From: Simkaniaceae bacterium
GTDB taxonomy: Bacteria > Chlamydiota > Chlamydiia > Chlamydiales > Simkaniaceae
DNA length: 35,257 nucleotides
NCBI GenBank assembly: GCA_030064985.1
Contig: JASJDV010000006.1
Location: forward strand, 1-35,257
Reading direction: 5' to 3'
Shown piece by piece: positions 33,401-35,257 of the stretch. The notes under the pieces were generated by a model that searched no databases, was not told the origin of the DNA, and was given only the letters and a program-made list of their open reading frames with translations. Position 1 is the first letter of the stretch, and every line of letters starts with the position of its first letter. A program made the position numbers and the translations under genes.

Positions 33401-35254
33401 GGCGACTTCAGCATTGTCTATTGTCGGAAGAATGCCTTTGATTTGATCGATTGTGTTATTTGGTCCTCTAAAGACAAAAGAACTCGACTGAGAAACATAT
33501 CTCATATGATCAACGGTTTTAGTGAGATCGTGATCAAAAGGAAGGGACTTAGCAATCTTTTGCAGTCCTTTTTCGACAGTACCAGGATCGACAAATTGGA
33601 GGCGATAGATGTAAGTGGACATGAGATCTTTGCCATGATCTAACATTGAAATAAGTGCGCGAACTCTAGTGAGGGAGTCTGCGTCGCCTATAAAAGTGAT
33701 GGTCCCTTGGGATGGGGAGATTTTAGCCGAGCTTAATGCTTTTAAGAAAGCTGCGTCTGATAAGTGCGCGTTTTTTAAGCCTTTGTAAGTGTCTTGAATT
33801 TGTTTGAGTAGAGCTTCAGGTGGTTCATTTTTAGGTGTGTAGATGAAAAAATCATTACTCAATGGCATGTTTGATCCTTCATGTTCTGCAACATCAAAAA
33901 TAGGGAGAATCTCTTTAAGGCGATTTAAAGAGCGTTGATCGCCAGTAAACGTTAACGTATGACTGGGCTTATTGTATTTCATTGTACTGATGGTTTTGAT
34001 CAAGTCTTGAGAGTAAGAGAGCTTTTTTAGGTTTTGGACAAAGTTATCGAGTGATCGGGCAATGAGCTCTTCATTTCCGTTTTTAATTTGATAAATGTAA
34101 AAACCCCCATGAATAGACTCTAGCTCTTGTTCTGTAGTAGAAATATCCAAGCTATCCAGGATCCCTGCAGTCTCTGTCAAGGACTGAGCATCCCCTATAA
34201 ATAGAAGAGAATGACTTTGCTGGATATATTTCATACTATTTAAGGCTTGGACGAGATTTTGTGAGGAAGGACCTAGGTGAGAAAGATTTGTTCCGATATC
34301 TTTAATAGCAGATTCAAGTAGATGAGGAGGTTTGTTTTTGATATGATAAATTAGAATGTTGTCTGCAGAAAGGGGTCCCCTGATTCCTGTTGAAAATGGG
34401 GGAGGAGAGTCTAGGTCTTCTAAAATAGCTATTGATTTTTCAATAAGGAAGGGAGTGGTAACAATATAAATGCTATTTGTCGATGGTTGTGGGACGAAAA
34501 TGAGTGGGTTCCCTTCAGAAATTGGGAGTAAAATCTGATGCGCAAGAGAAACCAAGTTTTCGGGAGGATTGTTTACCGCAGTGTAAGAATCGATTTCTAA
34601 AGCAGCTCTGGGAATATCTATGCTGTAGAAAAGCTTATGAATCTCTTCGATATTTTGTGTAATATCTGTAATGATAATGTGCCTTGTCGATTCAGACACT
34701 TCAATCATTGCATTTGAAGAAAGAAATGGGCCGATGATACCTGCAAGAGTTGTTGGGTTAGCATTTTTGACTCGAAAAACCCGAGTCATGATAGGAGGAA
34801 TTGTTTTTCCTTCTAGAGGAACTTCAGGAGAAACGACCGTTGCGATTTGCCTGAGACCACTCTCTTTTGCGATCACAAGATTGTTTCCCTGTTCGATTAA
34901 ATCAAGGCCATTCAATCTTAAGATTTGAATGAAAGCAGCCATCACATGAACAAGCGCTGTGGGTTCTTCTGAGACAATTGTGACCCTAAAATTTAGATCT
35001 TCCTCGTTATAAACAAAATTGACGTTTCCGATCTTACCAATGAACTTTATGAGTTCTAAAATAGGAACGTTGTCAAAGTTTATTGTATAGCCTTCGCCAG
35101 TTTCTTTAGGAATTAAGCTAGCGTCGGGAGACGTTTTTTCTTCGAGGAATTTTTCACTTTTTGGAGCTGTATGGAGGAGGGATGAAGAAATACATAAGAG
35201 TGTAAGAAGAAAGATGCTTATAGATTTTCTACTTTTCATCGTGTATTTTATCAT
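30458..35254 (-). CDS. gspD: giant outer-membrane secretin (GspD-like) with twelve extra N1/N2-like modules
   Basis: A 1598-residue secretin, more than twice the usual 650-750. Residues 9-30 are a signal peptide. N0 (about 55-130: YTINFDNVPILELIKFIGKI) is followed by N1 (about 160-225) and N2 (about 226-285). Twelve repeated modules of 70-80 residues follow (about 300-1292). The secretin pore domain is 1293-1565: VFVEILVIETTLSNNLQFGL, DNKMSTIFVGQNIPYTG, YRDVGVSLSITPMV, VPNKSFLVISGSM, VPCLGGLPLIGAAF and NLVIFVRPHII. A short acidic tail ends it. Secretins form 12-16-fold rings that let substrates cross the outer membrane. GspD of type II secretion is favoured by the N0-N1-N2 order and end motif; a type III SctC is the alternative. 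ATG 35254 is used; ATG 35239 is equally possible because the leader lies at the window edge. Confidence 0.9.
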   Translation of the reverse strand: MIKYTMKSRKSISIFLLTLLCISSSLLHTAPKSEKFLEEKTSPDASLIPKETGEGYTINFDNVPILELIKFIGKIGNVNFVYNEEDLNFRVTIVSEEPTALVHVMAAFIQILRLNGLDLIEQGNNLVIAKESGLRQIATVVSPEVPLEGKTIPPIMTRVFRVKNANPTTLAGIIGPFLSSNAMIEVSESTRHIIITDITQNIEEIHKLFYSIDIPRAALEIDSYTAVNNPPENLVSLAHQILLPISEGNPLIFVPQPSTNSIYIVTTPFLIEKSIAILEDLDSPPPFSTGIRGPLSADNILIYHIKNKPPHLLESAIKDIGTNLSHLGPSSQNLVQALNSMKYIQQSHSLLFIGDAQSLTETAGILDSLDISTTEQELESIHGGFYIYQIKNGNEELIARSLDNFVQNLKKLSYSQDLIKTISTMKYNKPSHTLTFTGDQRSLNRLKEILPIFDVAEHEGSNMPLSNDFFIYTPKNEPPEALLKQIQDTYKGLKNAHLSDAAFLKALSSAKISPSQGTITFIGDADSLTRVRALISMLDHGKDLMSTYIYRLQFVDPGTVEKGLQKIAKSLPFDHDLTKTVDHMRYVSQSSSFVFRGPNNTIDQIKGILPTIDNAEVAGASKLTYFVYALQNVRGNLVLKQLEETAKTLKQSDAKDQALIHSIHNIKWIPSNNSLVITGFSNVIDRIKVMISHHDTPEGAQPSAFYVYEPIGESAKDLRNKVLSAAKEMVAAGLEDLPLINTLKSASLVSNDTAVMFTGTPKGIEKLKGMISTFDTPKSPKKSEFYIYKPASISADKLITNIKRSGKQLDRSGLQDHDLISAMNSARLTEDKNRVTFTGTAAAIEKIKVMVRSLDNQEKESQASEYYIFKPEYQSPKTIIKQANHAAAEMKDKGLKDPNLIASLNSASVVSKGTSVLFTGTKDAMDRVKEIVPTFDIPVESTPQANEFYIYKPLYISADDLRRHARIVAEDMEASGFADKSLINTLTTTKLVSKGQAVLFTGTQGFIAKIQELLPSLDTPSEGQVKQVGKTTFEIYKIKYLSGPALMGYLRNLASDLKRAGSTQDNLITTLNNMRYVQDTNSIIFTGTPTIIQEALSLAQKFDIPGLAKEAPRRTPSGYKIYKPKYVSGLDLIHILKDFEQNLVTSGVADKKLFDVINNLKWMEKTFSILVSGDEEDTSKVCGLLERFDIPTAGGAEGETGIETVADMSFLIYKLQYHSGSEIQDAIKLIGIDFGKSKTKVNHNLVDAINTLQWIEVTNSLIATGQADALGKLKELIKSIDIPLKQVFVEILVIETTLSNNLQFGLRWGSQGVYRNKFAYGTGVFPGTVGGVTDPLSSFQSNLANITASNTPTGSFIPFTAGGDLGIIGDIILHKGQSYFALGSLINALRDEGDSVIVMNQKIITQDNKMSTIFVGQNIPYTGSFVTNQSQTTTTTANLEYRDVGVSLSITPMVGNNDVITLMIEEDISEQLNQLNSTSSVSNVQVQGITTNKSSTKTVVSVPNKSFLVISGSMQDSKTYHRTGVPCLGGLPLIGAAFSDNEKNQNVSNLVIFVRPHIIKSFDTYKEITDRQEDIYRSQTSAEDFDAGLELVKTPDDT
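31379..34357 (-). repeat. twelve tandem protein-coding modules in the secretin gene
   Basis: Each module has the pattern F-Y-I-Y-x-x-K/P at its first strand, a long helix (LxxxAxxLxxxGLxDxxLI), a second strand, FTGT or FxGD at the third strand, then IxxIKxxLxxFDxP. Starts fall near residues 300, 384, 468, 547, 633, 713, 793, 874, 956, 1042, 1128 and 1218. Modules 6 to 9 resemble each other most (SASLVS, SASVVS and TKLVS before FTGT). This is the beta-alpha-beta-beta-alpha plan of secretin N1/N2 domains with a lengthened first helix. The repeats are diverged at DNA level, so they are not a recent expansion overall. Confidence 0.85.
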
Positions 35255-35257
35255 TGT

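Noticed and set aside
32922-33643. Plus-strand frames inside the secretin gene
   Set aside because: They are antisense shadows of the repeated modules, without ribosome-binding sites or family motifs.

Overview
The window comes from the chromosome of a member of the phylum Chlamydiae, most likely a Parachlamydia-like (environmental) chlamydia rather than a Chlamydiaceae species. The basis is gene order as I remember it from Chlamydia: lpxC-fabZ-lpxA-fmt is followed by a ribosomal block that starts at rplC (no rpsJ), lacks rpsN and rpmD in the spc part and rpsD in the alpha part, and runs through secY, rpsM, rpsK, rpoA and rplQ into gapA and a chlamydial hypothetical protein. IS remnants, a eukaryote-type LRR protein and a sulfotransferase argue against the compact Chlamydiaceae genomes.

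Layout. 1-598: a decayed oligopeptide-binding protein (OppA) pseudogene. 573-5578: a conserved hypothetical gene, the D,D-carboxypeptidase dacF, and a leftward operon rsmB - SurA-like chaperone - ksgA whose last gene overlaps dacF tail to tail. 5789-8906: rightward lipid A/formylation cluster lpxC-fabZ-lpxA-fmt with overlapping or tightly spaced genes. 9108-10088: a P-loop sulfotransferase with an N-terminal export signal, at the place where Chlamydiaceae carry CT529 (Cap1). 10417-22616: S10-spc-alpha ribosomal superoperon with secY and rpoA. 22751-24639: hairpin, gapA and a charged-tail hypothetical protein. 24689-24772: tRNA-Leu(UAA).

24773-30457 is an accessory region downstream of the tRNA. 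It holds repeated TGCGTAA sites, a truncated endonuclease/exonuclease/phosphatase-family protein, an unusual RpiB-like/Nudix fusion, an LRR protein whose 5' end is split by an amber codon, a 430-residue orphan protein with its own terminator, and two abutting transposase remnants (IS6-like with a recognisable terminal repeat, and an IS630-like HTH fragment). Decay and acquisition are both visible here.

30458-35254 encodes a 1598-residue outer-membrane secretin (GspD-like) on the minus strand. Between the ordinary N0/N1/N2 domains and the secretin pore domain it carries about twelve extra copies of an N1/N2-like module of 70-80 residues. This is the most striking object in the window. All assignments come from reading the sequence; no database search was run.
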